From Alteromonas gilva (GTDB lineage Bacteria > Pseudomonadota > Gammaproteobacteria > Enterobacterales > Alteromonadaceae), in NCBI RefSeq assembly GCF_028595265.1, contig NZ_JAQQXP010000001.1:2604001-2668000 (forward strand): a DNA stretch of 64,000 nucleotides, read 5' to 3'. The position numbers were made by a program, and so were the translations under genes. This document shows, in pieces, positions 6,906 to 17,436 of this stretch (the stretch's first letter is position 1; each line of letters begins with the position of its first letter). Below the pieces are notes generated by a model. It had not been told where the DNA came from. It made no database searches and was given only the letters and a program-made list of their open reading frames with translations.

Positions 6906-9900
6906 ATGACAACCACGCTTTACTCTTTGCCTCTGCCCAAACCCAAATCATCATCCAATGTGCAAGACCAACAGCAATGGGGGCTGTTACACGGCAGTAG
7001 CCGGGCACTGGCTGTTGCACAGGCCAGCCAGCAAGCTGATCGGCCAGTGGTCCTGGTCACAGCCGATACACCGTCAGCGCTCAAGCTCGAAAAAGAAATT
7101 CGCTATTTTCAGGGTTCCCAGCACAGCGTGCCGGTTACATTGTTTCCCGATTGGGAAACCCTGCCCTACGACACCTTTTCGCCGCACCAGGACATTATCT
7201 CCCAGCGCATGGAAACGCTGTTCAGGCTAACACAGGAGCCGTCGGGTATTTTTATTGTGCCCATTAACACGTTAATGCAACGTTTGGCACCGGTCGACTA
7301 TATTGGCCAGCATTTGTTATTGCTTAAGCGTGGCCAAACCCTCGACCGCGATCAGTTTCGTCGCCAGTTAGAACAAGCCGGTTACCTGCACGTTAGCCAG
7401 GTCATGAGTCACAGTGAATTTTCGGTCCGCGGCAGTATTATCGACCTCTATCCCATGGGCTCTAAAGATCCCTACCGTATCGATTTGTTCGACGACGAGG
7501 TCGACACCATTCGCCTGTTCGATCCCGACTCACAGCGCTCCAGCGACGCCGTAAACGAGATTCGCATGTTACCGGCGCGTGAATTCCCCACCGACAAAGA
7601 CGCGCTGAATTTATTTCGCCAGCAGTTTTTAGAGCGCTTCGACGCCAGTAACAGCGAAGAGTCGGTGTTTAAGCAAATTACCCGTGGCACTATGCCAAGC
7701 GGGGTTGAGTATTACCTGCCGCTGTTTTTTGCCCAAACCGCAACGTTATTCGATTACTTTCACCCCGACACGCTGGTGATGTTGCATGGCGATATCAGCG
7801 ATGCCAGTGAGTTTTTCTGGGCCGATCTTAATGAGCGCTACGAGCAATACCGCTACAACAAGCAGCGCCCGCTGCTGTCGCCGGCAGAACTGTATTTACC
7901 GGTCAACGAACTGTTTGCGGCGCTTAAACACTGGCCGCGGATCACCCTGGCCACCGAAGCCCTTGGCGAGGCGGCCGGCAAACATAACCTGCACTGCGAA
8001 AAGCTCGACGGTATCGGGTTAAATCCGCAAAAGAAAACGCCAGCGCAGGATCTTCTCAACACCTTAAAAGAGGCCCAGGGCCGCGGGGCTAAAGTCCTCT
8101 TTTGTGCCGAATCCCAGGGCCGGCGCGAAAACCTGCTGGGTATACTCAGCAAATACAGCATTAAGCCGGTCGAATATAAGTACTTCGACGAGTTCCTCGG
8201 TAGTCACGATAACATCGGCATTTCCATCGGTATGGTGGAGCACAGCTTTCGCTGGAACACTCCCGATGGCGAACTGTTATTCATTACCGAAACCCAGTTA
8301 CTGGGCCATAAAATTAGTCAACGCCGCTTACGTAAAGCACAAAAAGCCACCGACGAAAACGCCATTATCCGCAATTTGGCCGAGCTGTCTGTGGGCCAGC
8401 CGGTGGTGCATCTGGATCACGGCGTAGGCCGCTACATTGGCCTGCAAACTCTCGATGCAGGCGGCGTTACTACCGAATACCTGGCTATCGAATATGCCAA
8501 ACAGGCCAAACTCTATGTACCGGTGTCGTCACTGCATTTAATATCGCGTTACAGCGGCGGCGAGCAAGACTCTGCACCGCTGCACAGCCTCGGCTCCGAC
8601 GCCTGGGAAAAAGCCCGCAAAAAAGCCGCTGAGCGGGTTCGCGATGTGGCTGCCGAATTGCTCGACGTGTATGCCAAACGTGCGGCTAAACCCGGCTTTG
8701 CGTACCCGATAAACTGGGAAGAATACCAAAGCTTTGCCGACAGCTTCCCGTTTGAAGAAACCGCCGATCAGCTCCAGGCTATTAATGCCGTTATTCAGGA
8801 TATGGGCAGCCCCAATGCTATGGATCGGCTGGTGTGCGGCGATGTGGGCTTTGGTAAAACCGAAGTGGCCATGCGCGCAGCCTTTTTAGCGGCTAATCAG
8901 GGTAAACAGGTGGCCATTTTGGTCCCCACCACTCTGCTGGCCCAGCAACACTTTGAGAACTTTAAGGATCGCTTTGCCAACTGGCCGTTTCGTATTGAGG
9001 TGGTCTCGCGTTTTGTTAGTGGCAAAGCCACCAAATCGGTCATGGACGGTATCGAAAATGGTACCGTCGACATTGTGGTCGGCACCCACAAATTACTGGG
9101 CGATTCAATTAAGTTTAACGACTTAGGCCTGGTAATTATCGACGAAGAGCACCGCTTTGGCGTGCGCCAAAAAGAAAAGTTCAAGGCCCTGCGCGCCGAT
9201 GTGGATATTTTAACGCTTACCGCAACGCCTATTCCGCGTACGCTCAATATGGCGATGTCGGGCATGCGCGACTTATCCATTATTGCTACCGCACCGGCTA
9301 AACGACTGGCCATTAAAACCTTTGTGCAGCAACGCGACAAAGCGGTTATTCGCGAGGCCATCATGCGCGAAATTCTGCGCGGGGGTCAGGTTTATCTGCT
9401 TCACAACGAGGTAGAAACCATTGCCCGCACCGCCGAGGAAATCGCCGAGATCGTTCCTGAAGCCCGCATTGCCGTGGGGCATGGCCAAATGCGCGAGCGC
9501 GAGCTGGAACAGGTCATGACCGACTTTTACCACCAGCGCTACAACGTACTGGTGTGTACTACCATTATCGAGACCGGTATCGACGTACCTACTGCTAACA
9601 CCATTATTATGGATCGCGCCGATCACCTGGGTTTAGCACAGTTGCACCAGTTACGGGGCCGTGTTGGCCGTTCACACCACCAGGCCTATGCGTACTTATT
9701 AACGCCCCATCCTAAACGCATGACCCGCGACGCCGCCAAGCGTCTCGAAGCCATTGCCAGTCTCGAAGACTTAGGCGCCGGTTTTGCGCTGGCCACCCAC
9801 GATTTGGAAATCCGCGGCGCCGGTGAACTGCTCGGCGAAGATCAGTCCGGGCAAATTGCCAGTGTTGGCTTTACGCTGTATATGGATATGCTTGAACAGG

Positions 9901-10406
9901 CGGTTGAGGCCTTAAAAGCCGGTAAAGAGCCGTCGCTCGAGGAAGCCAACCGCCAGCATACCGAAATTGAGCTGCGTATTCCGGCACTGCTGCCCGAAGA
10001 CTACATTGCCGATGTTAACACCCGCTTGTCGCTCTACAAACAACTCGCCAGTTGCAAACACAGCGACGATATCGAAGCGTTCCAGATTGAATGTATCGAC
10101 CGCTTTGGTTTACTGCCCGATGCTGCTAAAAACCTGGTGGCAGTGGCCGAACTCAAACTCAAAGCCAAAAAGCTCGGTATCGCCAAACTCGATATGAGCG
10201 CCACGGGCGGCACCATCGAATTTAACCAAGATACCCCGGTCGACACCGGTTTTATTATTCAACTGGTGCAAACGCGCAATAAAATGTTTAAATTCGAAGG
10301 CAGTCAAAAGTTAAGAATTATAAAGAAAACCGAGACAGCGCGGGAGCGATTAGCTATGGTGGACGCGCTTATAGAAGAATTTGCCAGGGAGATACACCAG
10401 GCATGA
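6906..10406 (+). CDS. mfd: Transcription-repair coupling factor Mfd
   Basis: 1166-residue SF2 translocase that dislodges RNA polymerase stalled at DNA damage and recruits UvrA. The order is typical: a UvrB-homology region (about 15-340), RNA-polymerase interaction domain (about 490-560, with VVHLDHGVGRY), RecG-like translocase with Walker A GDVGFGKTE (about 642-652), DEEH box (746-749), TATPIPRT motif and a QLRGRVGR motif VI, then the C-terminal UvrA-masking domain. The length matches E. coli Mfd (1148). Its TGA stop overlaps the next ATG by four bases, so csiV is translationally coupled. Confidence 0.98.
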   Translation: MTTTLYSLPLPKPKSSSNVQDQQQWGLLHGSSRALAVAQASQQADRPVVLVTADTPSALKLEKEIRYFQGSQHSVPVTLFPDWETLPYDTFSPHQDIISQRMETLFRLTQEPSGIFIVPINTLMQRLAPVDYIGQHLLLLKRGQTLDRDQFRRQLEQAGYLHVSQVMSHSEFSVRGSIIDLYPMGSKDPYRIDLFDDEVDTIRLFDPDSQRSSDAVNEIRMLPAREFPTDKDALNLFRQQFLERFDASNSEESVFKQITRGTMPSGVEYYLPLFFAQTATLFDYFHPDTLVMLHGDISDASEFFWADLNERYEQYRYNKQRPLLSPAELYLPVNELFAALKHWPRITLATEALGEAAGKHNLHCEKLDGIGLNPQKKTPAQDLLNTLKEAQGRGAKVLFCAESQGRRENLLGILSKYSIKPVEYKYFDEFLGSHDNIGISIGMVEHSFRWNTPDGELLFITETQLLGHKISQRRLRKAQKATDENAIIRNLAELSVGQPVVHLDHGVGRYIGLQTLDAGGVTTEYLAIEYAKQAKLYVPVSSLHLISRYSGGEQDSAPLHSLGSDAWEKARKKAAERVRDVAAELLDVYAKRAAKPGFAYPINWEEYQSFADSFPFEETADQLQAINAVIQDMGSPNAMDRLVCGDVGFGKTEVAMRAAFLAANQGKQVAILVPTTLLAQQHFENFKDRFANWPFRIEVVSRFVSGKATKSVMDGIENGTVDIVVGTHKLLGDSIKFNDLGLVIIDEEHRFGVRQKEKFKALRADVDILTLTATPIPRTLNMAMSGMRDLSIIATAPAKRLAIKTFVQQRDKAVIREAIMREILRGGQVYLLHNEVETIARTAEEIAEIVPEARIAVGHGQMRERELEQVMTDFYHQRYNVLVCTTIIETGIDVPTANTIIMDRADHLGLAQLHQLRGRVGRSHHQAYAYLLTPHPKRMTRDAAKRLEAIASLEDLGAGFALATHDLEIRGAGELLGEDQSGQIASVGFTLYMDMLEQAVEALKAGKEPSLEEANRQHTEIELRIPALLPEDYIADVNTRLSLYKQLASCKHSDDIEAFQIECIDRFGLLPDAAKNLVAVAELKLKAKKLGIAKLDMSATGGTIEFNQDTPVDTGFIIQLVQTRNKMFKFEGSQKLRIIKKTETARERLAMVDALIEEFAREIHQA

Positions 10407-11989
10407 GGCGTATAATTAGTAGTCTGCTGACACTCAGCGTTATTACCGCCACACCGGTATTAGCCCAGGACGACACAGACAAATGGTGGTTTGATATAGA
10501 GGTAGTGCTGTTTGCCCGCGACACCTCTGTCAGCGACGTGGCGGAGTTGTTTGAGCAGCAGTCTCAGCTTACCGCCCCCGATACCGACTGGGATTTGCTC
10601 AGCGATTATTATCAGCCGGATATCACCATGGTTTATAATTCATTGCCGGTGTGTAATGCGCCGGCATCGCCACTGTGGGCCGATAAACCCACACTGGATG
10701 AAATTATTACCCGGTATACCCTCCCCGATGAGCCTGGCAGTGAGGAGCCCGTCAGTGAGGAGCTTTCAGCGACGCTAGCTGATACCACCGACGAAACCGC
10801 GACTGCAGACAGCCTCGAGGCCGGTCAAACCAGCAACAGCGCAGCTGTGGCAGCCCTGCCAGGTGACACAGCTGTTAATACAAACGCTTATTCAACTGCT
10901 TATATACCTGCGCAGACCGAATACACAGTAACAACCGATGTAACCGTGCCCGGTACCAACACCACATTGCTGACTGCGTCAGACGAAACCACACCTGTGA
11001 CGCCCGCCCCAGAAGCAGAGCCGTTACCAGCACCGCCACCGTCTCCCGCAAAAATTGCCGGTTACTGGTTGTCGTATGTATTAAACGATGCGCAGTTAAC
11101 GCCGTTTGCTGTGCCGGACCGGCAGCTCGACTGTGTTGAAAGCCGCCAACCGGTCTTGGTCACCAACCTTAATACCACCAGCGACTGGCACTGGCAGCAG
11201 GCAGACTTACGCATACCGGTACGTCAGCAAACGCCACTCACTATCGAAGGGGCCGACTGGCAACGCGCCAACGGGCCCCATTTGTTACCCGGCAGCGCAC
11301 TCACCCAGGACGAGTTGTTTACCAGTATCCGTTGGCGCAAGGGCTTACAGCGACTGGCCCATTTCAGCTGGCGTCAGCAGGTTAAATTTGGTCAGGACAA
11401 GGCCGAAACACTGCGTGTTTTTGCCGGTCAGAACTATGCCAATCAATTTAACCAAAGCGGCGAACAGCTTGCCGCGGATACGCCTTCGGCTAGTGCGCCT
11501 GAGGTCGCGAGCGCTGCGCCAGACGCACAAGACACCCCACCGCCGGTGCCGACAGATACCTTTTTTAGTGAGCTGAACAAGCGACTGGCTAATCCCCAGC
11601 CCATCAGTTTTGCCAGCATGATGACGCCGCCTGAGCCTGACATTGCCGATATCATCGCTGGCAGCCAAAAAGAGCCGGCGCCTATCTGGGAGCTCGATGG
11701 CTTTATTCAGATCTATTTAAAATATCTCAATAACGTGCCGTATTTACACATTAACAGCGAGCTGTTTTACCGCCAGCCGCTGCTAACCGGCACCACCGTG
11801 GCCGGCGATGGCTTTGCCACTACTACGCCAACTTACGAACTGGTATCGGTGCCTTTTAAGCAGTTACGCCGGGTGATCAGTACCCAGTTACATTATTTTG
11901 ATCACCCATTGTTTGGCATGGTAGTGCAAATTCGACGCTACGACCGGCCACCGGCACCACAGCCAACAGCGTCTCAGGACAAAAACTAA
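10403..11989 (+). CDS. csiV: CsiV-family peptidoglycan-binding protein
   Basis: 528-residue exported protein with a signal peptide (about residues 1-21, ending LAQ). The start of the mature protein (WWFDIEVVLFARD) and a C-terminal region of about 100 residues (about 425-520) are the conserved parts of the CsiV family, known from Vibrio cholerae as a periplasmic peptidoglycan-binding factor. Between them lie low-complexity Thr/Ala/Pro/Glu-rich segments (about 110-210 and 345-375), so this copy is longer than the Vibrio protein and probably has disordered linkers. It overlaps mfd by ATGA and is followed after three bases by the adenosyltransferase gene, a likely operon. Confidence 0.85.
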   Translation: MRRIISSLLTLSVITATPVLAQDDTDKWWFDIEVVLFARDTSVSDVAELFEQQSQLTAPDTDWDLLSDYYQPDITMVYNSLPVCNAPASPLWADKPTLDEIITRYTLPDEPGSEEPVSEELSATLADTTDETATADSLEAGQTSNSAAVAALPGDTAVNTNAYSTAYIPAQTEYTVTTDVTVPGTNTTLLTASDETTPVTPAPEAEPLPAPPPSPAKIAGYWLSYVLNDAQLTPFAVPDRQLDCVESRQPVLVTNLNTTSDWHWQQADLRIPVRQQTPLTIEGADWQRANGPHLLPGSALTQDELFTSIRWRKGLQRLAHFSWRQQVKFGQDKAETLRVFAGQNYANQFNQSGEQLAADTPSASAPEVASAAPDAQDTPPPVPTDTFFSELNKRLANPQPISFASMMTPPEPDIADIIAGSQKEPAPIWELDGFIQIYLKYLNNVPYLHINSELFYRQPLLTGTTVAGDGFATTTPTYELVSVPFKQLRRVISTQLHYFDHPLFGMVVQIRRYDRPPAPQPTASQDKN

Positions 11990-11992
11990 CCC

Positions 11993-12532
11993 ATGAAAAT
12001 CTATACCAAAAGCGGCGATCAGGGTAACACCCTGCTATACGTCAACAAGCCGGTAAAAGTCAGTAAAGACGATGCCATTATTGAATGTTACGGCAGCCTC
12101 GATGAACTCAATGCCAATGTGGGGCTACTGGCGGCGCATTTGCAGGCCCAATCCTTAGGCAGTGCCAGCGATCTTGAATATCTTGCGGCCATTCAAAATG
12201 CACTGTTTAAAGTGGGTTTTGCGGTATCGGCAAGTTCCACATTATCGGCCGATGCCGTGACCACGCTGGAAGCGCATATCGACGTTATGCAGGCCCAACT
12301 CCCGGCTCAAACCAGCTTTATTTTACCCGGCGGCAGTGTAGCTGCGGCGCAGGCTCATGTGTGCCGTACTGTGTGTCGTCGTGCTGAGCGACGCCTGATC
12401 ACCATGGCGCAACAGGCCGAAGTATCGCCCCTTGCCCAGCAATACCTGAACCGCCTGTCAGACTGGCTATTTGTGTTTGCCCGCTATTTAAATGCGATGG
12501 AGCAAATACCCGATGTACCGGTCAGTAATTAA
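11993..12532 (+). CDS. Cob(I)alamin adenosyltransferase, PduO type
   Basis: 179-residue cytoplasmic ATP:cob(I)alamin adenosyltransferase, which makes adenosylcobalamin. The N-terminal ATP-binding motif TKSGDQGNT (residues 5-13), LPGGS (about 118-122) and the CRRAERR segment (about 131-137) are the family hallmarks, and the length is typical. It starts three bases after csiV and is probably cotranscribed with mfd-csiV. No cobalamin biosynthesis genes or B12-dependent enzyme lie in the window, so it may serve salvaged cobalamin. Confidence 0.92.
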   Translation: MKIYTKSGDQGNTLLYVNKPVKVSKDDAIIECYGSLDELNANVGLLAAHLQAQSLGSASDLEYLAAIQNALFKVGFAVSASSTLSADAVTTLEAHIDVMQAQLPAQTSFILPGGSVAAAQAHVCRTVCRRAERRLITMAQQAEVSPLAQQYLNRLSDWLFVFARYLNAMEQIPDVPVSN

Positions 12533-12579
12533 CCGCCAGGCCAGTCACAAGGCTCATGCTCTGGGGCAGTGGTAACTGC

Positions 12580-13950
12580 TTATAAGCGGGTAACCACCAC
12601 CACTGCCGTAATTACAACGCCAACCAGAATGTTCAACACCGTGCCTTCGCGCACCATGGTTTGAATGGGGATACGGCCACTGCCATACACAATGGCATTT
12701 GGCGCAGTCGCCACCGGCATCATAAAGGCGCAGCTTGCGCTAATGGCAGCAGGCATCATTAACACTATGGGATCCACCCCAATCGCGGCCGACGCACTGG
12801 CCAGAATGGGCATTAACAAAGTGGCCGTGGCGGTATTAGAGGTAATTTCGGTAACAAAACTTACTGTCAGACACAATATCAGCAGCGTCGCCACAATCGG
12901 CAACGCCGATAACCCGGTCAGAGCATCCCCTAATAACTGACTGAGCCCGGACGCAGTAAACGCTTTGGCCATACAAATACCGCCTGCAAACAGCAGCAAC
13001 ATACCCCATGGGATGGCTTCGGCGGTTTTCCAGTCAAGCAGTTGACCCGGTTTGGCTTTATTGCCATTAGGCACCAAGAACATCAGTACCACACCGGCAA
13101 CGGCAATGGTGCTGTCACTGACCAGCGTCATACCTGTCCACTGCGACCAATAGGGTCTGAATATCCACGCTAACGCAATCACACCAAACACTACCAGTAC
13201 CCGTTTTTCCGCCGCCTGCCAGGCCCCGGATTGAGGTAAGTCACATGGCGGCATCGCCGTTAAGTGTCGTGTTAGCCACCATGCCATGATTGGAATCGAA
13301 ATCAGTACTATCGGCACACCGGTTACCATCCAGTTTAAGAAGCTCAGTTCAGTGCCGGTGGTTTGCTCATAGACGCTCATAAAAATGATATTCGGAGGAG
13401 TACCAATAGGCGTACCAACGCCGCCTAGGCTGGCCGCATAGGCAATACCAAGCAGCAGTGCGGTTGCCAGTTTTGGCGAGTCCATCGAGGTAATGATCGC
13501 CAGCGCAATGGGCAGTAACATCAGCGTAGTAGCAGTGTTAGAAATCCACATACTGAGCACCGCTGAGGTCAGCATAAAGCCCAGCACCAGCCGTTTGGCA
13601 CTGGATGCGCCGCACAAATGTAACATGTACACCGCAATACGCCGGTGCACGCCTGATTTTTCCAGCGCTTTAGACAACATAAAGGCGCCCATAAGCAATA
13701 AAATCACATGGCTACCCAGTGCCGATGACGCTTCTTTATAGTCAATAATTCCGGCCATCGGAAACGCCACAAACGGGATCAACGAGGTTACCGGGATGGG
13801 CAGCGCTTCGGTCACCCATAAAACGGCAACTAACAGGGTTAAAGCGGCGGTAATACTCAAGGCATAGTTTAACCCGTTCGCCTGCATCACCAGCCATAAG
13901 AGCGTGCTGGCAATAGCGCTGATTGCAATATAGTTATATTTTACTGTCAT
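12580..13950 (-). CDS. SLC13/DASS-family sodium:dicarboxylate or anion symporter
   Basis: 456-residue inner-membrane transporter with about eleven membrane helices. Both inverted repeats carry the SNT substrate/sodium-binding motif (ISNTATTLM, TEITSNTATATL), the signature of DASS carriers such as VcINDY that take up succinate, malate or related anions with sodium. I prefer the ATG at 13950, which overlaps the nagZ stop by 17 bases; an in-frame GTG lies at 13968. It is downstream of nagZ and probably translationally coupled to it, although no functional link is obvious. The specific substrate cannot be read from the sequence. Confidence 0.9.
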   Translation of the reverse strand: MTVKYNYIAISAIASTLLWLVMQANGLNYALSITAALTLLVAVLWVTEALPIPVTSLIPFVAFPMAGIIDYKEASSALGSHVILLLMGAFMLSKALEKSGVHRRIAVYMLHLCGASSAKRLVLGFMLTSAVLSMWISNTATTLMLLPIALAIITSMDSPKLATALLLGIAYAASLGGVGTPIGTPPNIIFMSVYEQTTGTELSFLNWMVTGVPIVLISIPIMAWWLTRHLTAMPPCDLPQSGAWQAAEKRVLVVFGVIALAWIFRPYWSQWTGMTLVSDSTIAVAGVVLMFLVPNGNKAKPGQLLDWKTAEAIPWGMLLLFAGGICMAKAFTASGLSQLLGDALTGLSALPIVATLLILCLTVSFVTEITSNTATATLLMPILASASAAIGVDPIVLMMPAAISASCAFMMPVATAPNAIVYGSGRIPIQTMVREGTVLNILVGVVITAVVVVTRL

Positions 13951-14935
13951 AGTGTTGCCATATCGCACAGGCTTGTGCGTATTCCTTTACTGAATGAGGA
14001 TTAAGCGGACGCCCGGACAATCCGGCCAGGCGATGAGAAACTACCGTCGTCGCCGGTAAGCCATCGAGGATCTGCGCCGCCCCCGCGGTGTTATTACAGG
14101 CCAGTACCATATCGCAGCCAGCCGCCAGAGCTTTGGCTGCACGCTGCGCATAACTGCCGGCCACGGCGGCCCCTTCCATCGACAAATCGTCAGAAAAAAT
14201 CACCCCGTCAAAGCCCAACTGCCCGCGCAATACCGTTTGTAACCAAAACGGTGAGAAACCCGCAGGGTTATCGTCAATGTTCGAAAAACGCACATGGGCA
14301 GGCATCATAGCGTCAATTAAGCCGTCTTTAATCAACTGCTTAAAGGGAATTAAGTCACACTGCTCCAGGGTTTGCCAGTCGCGTTCATCAACCGGCGTAT
14401 CGATATGCGAATCAGCCACCACGCTGCCATGGCCAGGAAAATGTTTACCTGTTGAGGGCATCCCCACCGCATGCATGCCTTTAATTAAACTGCCCGCCAG
14501 TTCAGTTACTGTGAGTGGATCCGGTGCAAAGCCCCGATTGCCAATCACATTTGATACGCCATTGATATCTAATACCGGCGCAAAGCTTATATCGATATCC
14601 AGTTGCTTGAGTTCGTACGCCATAATGACGCCGCAGGCGTAACTTAATTCGCCGGCATCGTGACGATTGCGCGTGTAAGTTAAGATATCGCCCATCGCCG
14701 GTAAATGCGTAAACCCCTCACGAAAGCGCTGTACCCGCCCTCCCTCATGATCAACGGCAATCAGCAGCGGCTTTTGAGCTGCGTCACGAATTTCACTTAT
14801 TAAAGTGCTAAGTTGTGCGGTAGACTCATAGTTACGCGAAAACAAAATCACCCCGCCGGTAAGCGGGTGCGCTAACATGTCGCGTTCATCTTCCAGTAAA
14901 CTGGTGGTGCGACAATCAATCATAACGGGTCCCAT
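13934..14935 (-). CDS. nagZ: Beta-N-acetylhexosaminidase NagZ (peptidoglycan recycling)
   Basis: 333-residue cytoplasmic family 3 glycoside hydrolase that removes N-acetylglucosamine from recycled muropeptides, which also shapes AmpC induction signals in many Gram-negatives. The substrate motif KHFPGHG is at 164-170, the catalytic Asp-His pair in ADSH at D175/H177, and the nucleophile in FSDDLSM at D249. The length is typical. The gene begins 170 bp from a divergent acylase gene. The start ATG gives MGPVMIDC, as in most family members. Confidence 0.96.
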   Translation of the reverse strand: MGPVMIDCRTTSLLEDERDMLAHPLTGGVILFSRNYESTAQLSTLISEIRDAAQKPLLIAVDHEGGRVQRFREGFTHLPAMGDILTYTRNRHDAGELSYACGVIMAYELKQLDIDISFAPVLDINGVSNVIGNRGFAPDPLTVTELAGSLIKGMHAVGMPSTGKHFPGHGSVVADSHIDTPVDERDWQTLEQCDLIPFKQLIKDGLIDAMMPAHVRFSNIDDNPAGFSPFWLQTVLRGQLGFDGVIFSDDLSMEGAAVAGSYAQRAAKALAAGCDMVLACNNTAGAAQILDGLPATTVVSHRLAGLSGRPLNPHSVKEYAQACAIWQHYDSKI

Positions 14936-15104
14936 GACAACTCCTGGAATCTATAGCGTTTACATATTATGTTCAGCGGCCAAATAAAAAAATGCACTAG
15001 CTTGGCCATCATTGCCGCGATAATGTAAGGTTTATTAATTCGCTCATTACACAAAAATAACATCTAAGTATGCTAAGCATAAGAAAAAAAAGGGAGTATT
15101 ACAC

Positions 15105-17417
15105 GTGTTAAATTGGTTTAAACGGATTAGTCTTATCGTACTTAGCCTCGTTATTATTGCCGTCATGGCGGTTTATTTAACCCTGCGCCAGAGTTTACCG
15201 GCGCTGGACGGTGAACGCACCGTGAGCCAGGTTTCCCAGCCGGCAACATTATCGCGGGATTCCCTTGGCCAGGCCATTATTCATGCGTCAACGCGTAAAG
15301 ACGCTATGTATTTACTTGGCTATGCGCATGGTCAGGACCGCTTTTTTCAAATGGACTTACAGCGACGCGCTGCCGCCGGCGAACTGGCCGAGTGGTTAGG
15401 AGACATGGCCGCAGAATACGATAAAGCCAATCGTTTTCATCAGTTTCGCCGCCGCGCAGAACATATCGTGACTGCCATGCCAGCGCAGCAACGGGCCCTG
15501 CTCGTGGCATACAGCGATGGCGTTAATGAGGCGCTTAATGAAATGGGCGCACGGCCCTTCGAATATATCGTGACTAACTTTGAACCCGCTCCCTGGACAC
15601 CTGCTGACAGCGTACTGGTTATCTTTAGCATGTACCTGGATTTACAGGGTTCCAGCATGAAGCGCGATCTGGCGCTCACCAGCATCGCCCATGTATTTGG
15701 TCAGCCGATGGTCGATTTTTTAACCCAGTCAAGCCAGTACCAGGCGGCACTGGATGGCTCTTTGGTGACTGAACAGGCCGACATTCCGGCGCTACCCGGC
15801 GCAACCGCGAGTGCTGACAGCGCGCCCGCGTACACCTCTGCAATACTGGATGCTGCTGCAAATTTTGTGGCCGATATTGGCAGCAACAATTGGGTGGTTG
15901 ACGGCACACTGACCGACACGGGCGATGCCTTGCTGGCCAGTGATATGCACTTAGGCATGAGAGTTCCCACTACCTGGTACCGGGCCCAGCTTAATTACCC
16001 TGGCCCTGCTAGCGAGGTCAGCGTGACCGGTGTATCGCTGCCCGGTGTGCCCGGTATTGTGGCAGGTACCAATGGCCATATTGCCTGGGGGTTTACTAAC
16101 AGTTACATCGACACGGCCGATTGGATCCAGGTCGATAAACAAGACGTTACCTCCGTGAAAGAAACGCTTAACGTGGGCGGCGATATTCAGTCATATAACC
16201 GGTTAGTGAGCGAATACGGGCCGGTCAAACAGGTCGGTACGCGTTTTTATGCCTTATCCTGGGTGGCGCACCAGCCTTACGCGGTAAATATGCTGCTGGT
16301 TGAGCTGGCAAACGCGCGCTCAGTGGCCGAAGCACTACCAGTGGTTAGCAAGCTCGGCATACCGGTACAGAACATTGCCATTGGCGATACCGACGGCAAT
16401 ATCGCCTGGATGCTGGCTGGTGCGGTGCCGGCCCGTGAAACGCCCCACGACATGGCCATTACCCCCGAGCAGTTCGACGCTGGCTGGCAAACCGACGAAA
16501 CAGAATTACCGGTTGTAATGAATCCTGATACGCATCGGATCTGGAGCGCGAATTCACGGGTGATGAGCAGCACAGCCTTATCGCGGTTTGGTGATGGTGG
16601 CTACGCGCTGGGCGCCCGGGCATCACAGGTTCGCGACCGGTTATTTGAGCATGAGCAATTCGATGAAGCGCGTTTTTATGCCATTCAGCTCGACAACGAA
16701 GCCCGTTTTTTACAACCCTGGCATTCATTGTTACGCGCGCTGCTGAGTCAAAACGCCGACAGCTATCAGGCCGATATCGCGGCACTCGACAACTGGGGAA
16801 AGTGCGCCTGCTCTGATTCGGTAGGTTATACGCTGGTCAAACACTTCCGCGGGCAGCTGTTAACAACAGTATTTGCCCCGGTAAACAACGCGCTTAACAA
16901 TTACGGACAATCCCTGTGGTCGGCTACCAATGCGCTGGAACCCGCAATTTGGCAACTTATTAACGCACAATCAGCCAGCTGGTTACCCGCCGGGCAAAAC
17001 AACTGGCAGGATTTTATGCGCGCCGAATATGACTCGGCTAAAAGCCGCTTACTCAGCCAACACAGTGAGACCGGCGAGCTGGCCGATTTAGCCTGGGGTA
17101 AAGTCAATGTGATGGCCCTCACCCACCCCTTTGCAGGGCAAATCCCCGTGCTTGGCAGCGCACTGAATATGCCGCGAATTCCCGGCTTTGGTGATACCTT
17201 TATGCCAGCCGTTCAGGGCCGTGACTTTGGCGCATCGCAACGGCTCTTTGTACGCCCCGGCCAGTTAGATAAAGCGGTACTGACTGTCCCTGGCGGACAG
17301 TCCGGTCATCCGTTGTCAGCCTTTTACCAGGCAGGCTTTAGTGACTACGCCAATCAGCGTAATACGCCGCTTATGCCATCGGCACCGCTGCACACGCTGA
17401 CATTTATACCAGAATAA
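15105..17417 (+). CDS. Penicillin acylase-family N-terminal nucleophile hydrolase
   Basis: 770-residue exported precursor. A signal anchor or signal peptide occupies residues 7-27. The self-processing site is in IGSNNWVVDG: Ser260 after Gly259 would become the N-terminal nucleophile of the beta chain, giving an alpha chain of about 230 residues and a beta chain of about 510. The family hydrolyses amide bonds of penicillin G, acyl-homoserine lactones or other N-acyl compounds in the periplasm; the substrate cannot be told here. The start is GTG with an AGGGAG site nine bases upstream. ybaK follows after 19 bp. Confidence 0.9.
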   Translation: MLNWFKRISLIVLSLVIIAVMAVYLTLRQSLPALDGERTVSQVSQPATLSRDSLGQAIIHASTRKDAMYLLGYAHGQDRFFQMDLQRRAAAGELAEWLGDMAAEYDKANRFHQFRRRAEHIVTAMPAQQRALLVAYSDGVNEALNEMGARPFEYIVTNFEPAPWTPADSVLVIFSMYLDLQGSSMKRDLALTSIAHVFGQPMVDFLTQSSQYQAALDGSLVTEQADIPALPGATASADSAPAYTSAILDAAANFVADIGSNNWVVDGTLTDTGDALLASDMHLGMRVPTTWYRAQLNYPGPASEVSVTGVSLPGVPGIVAGTNGHIAWGFTNSYIDTADWIQVDKQDVTSVKETLNVGGDIQSYNRLVSEYGPVKQVGTRFYALSWVAHQPYAVNMLLVELANARSVAEALPVVSKLGIPVQNIAIGDTDGNIAWMLAGAVPARETPHDMAITPEQFDAGWQTDETELPVVMNPDTHRIWSANSRVMSSTALSRFGDGGYALGARASQVRDRLFEHEQFDEARFYAIQLDNEARFLQPWHSLLRALLSQNADSYQADIAALDNWGKCACSDSVGYTLVKHFRGQLLTTVFAPVNNALNNYGQSLWSATNALEPAIWQLINAQSASWLPAGQNNWQDFMRAEYDSAKSRLLSQHSETGELADLAWGKVNVMALTHPFAGQIPVLGSALNMPRIPGFGDTFMPAVQGRDFGASQRLFVRPGQLDKAVLTVPGGQSGHPLSAFYQAGFSDYANQRNTPLMPSAPLHTLTFIPE

Positions 17418-17436
17418 TTAACAGGGAAAGGATATT